Source of the DNA: Brevibacillus sp.
GTDB taxonomy: Bacteria; Bacillota; Bacilli; Brevibacillales; Brevibacillaceae
Length of the DNA stretch: 31,247 bases
Reading direction: 5' to 3'
Assembly: GCA_029240815.1 (NCBI GenBank)
Contig: JARDZO010000030.1
Span: forward strand, 1-31,247
Position 1 is the stretch's first letter, and every line of letters starts with the position of its first letter. Positions 31,106 through 31,247 of the stretch are shown here, one piece after another. A program made the position numbers and the translations under genes. Below the pieces are notes generated by a model. It saw only the letters and a program-made list of their open reading frames with translations. It was not told where the DNA came from and made no database searches.

Positions 31106-31246
31106 TCACTGAAGCCGAAGCAGTTGTCTGATCTTACCTGCAAACCATGTATCAGCTGCTTGAGCGTCGCGTGCATTCGTCATGCGATTGGTAAGAAGCG
31201 CAAAGGAGAATTGATTTACGGGATCAGCAAAACCGATCATTCCCCC
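31106..31246 (-). CDS. Serine hydrolase, beta-lactamase fold (C-terminal 46 residues)
   Basis: The minus strand is open from the window edge to TGA at 31106-31108. The end GGMIGFADPVNQFSFALLTNRMTN is the familiar last strand pair of class C beta-lactamase/penicillin-binding-like esterases (EstB type), where GFADP and the NRM segment are conserved. The catalytic SxxK and YxN lie outside the window, so activity cannot be judged. The gene converges on the psp operon. Confidence 0.7.
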   Translation of the reverse strand, partial: GGMIGFADPVNQFSFALLTNRMTNARDAQAADTWFAGKIRQLLRLQ

Positions 31247-31247
31247 G

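Noticed and set aside
1..31247. CRISPR arrays, tRNA/rRNA genes, transposases or phage genes
   Set aside because: Looked for spaced repeats, cloverleaf patterns and characteristic proteins; none seen. The only direct repeats are the two units before pgeF.

Overview
The window reads as chromosome of an endospore-forming Bacillales bacterium. Gene order and protein sequences point to Brevibacillus or a close Paenibacillaceae relative; that assignment comes from recognition of families and synteny, not from a search. The left half is the classical division/sporulation cluster: ftsA (3' part), ftsZ, spoIIGA-sigE-sigG, ylmC, pgeF (ylmD), ylmE, sepF, ylmG, ylmH, divIVA, ileS and a TraR/DksA-like YteA/YlyA protein. 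It matches the Bacillus subtilis dcw-distal order except for one intruder, an FkbM-like methyltransferase gene lying antisense between sigG and ylmC. ileS is preceded by a complete T-box leader with an ATC (Ile) specifier.

After the ylyA-like gene the order departs from Bacillus. There is a mandelate-racemase-type enolase-superfamily enzyme followed by an MFS transporter (+), facing a MutT/YtkD-type Nudix hydrolase and a thioredoxin-reductase-like flavoprotein without the CxxC (-). Then come an LCP-family cell-wall polymer ligase and a small heat-shock protein (+).

The region from 20.7 to 25 kb is a spore-envelope block. It holds a complete gerPABCDEF operon on the minus strand, a divergently read extra gerPD-like gene, and a squalene-hopene/sporulenol-type cyclase that meets this small gene tail to tail with a 4-bp overlap. 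The cyclase is head to head with a DUF2515 (YppC-like) gene. Next is topB. The right end is a four-gene envelope-stress operon, pspA-DUF350-DUF4178-DUF4247 lipoprotein, preceded by a textbook ECF sigma-W-type promoter (TGAAAC-N16-CGTA). It ends at a strong terminator facing the 3' end of a beta-lactamase-fold serine hydrolase cut by the window edge.

Much of the window is tied together by sporulation control. Candidate sites include a long-spacer Spo0A/sigma-A promoter before spoIIGA, sigma-F-like promoters before sigG and the ylyA-like gene, a sigma-E-like promoter before ylmC, and two divergent sigma-K-like promoters between gerPA and the extra gerPD-like gene. I found no tRNA, rRNA, CRISPR array, prophage or insertion sequence. 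The observations most worth checking are the shared repeat module across the GerP proteins and the orphan GerPD paralogue, the PspA operon, and the tandem competing hairpins upstream of pgeF.
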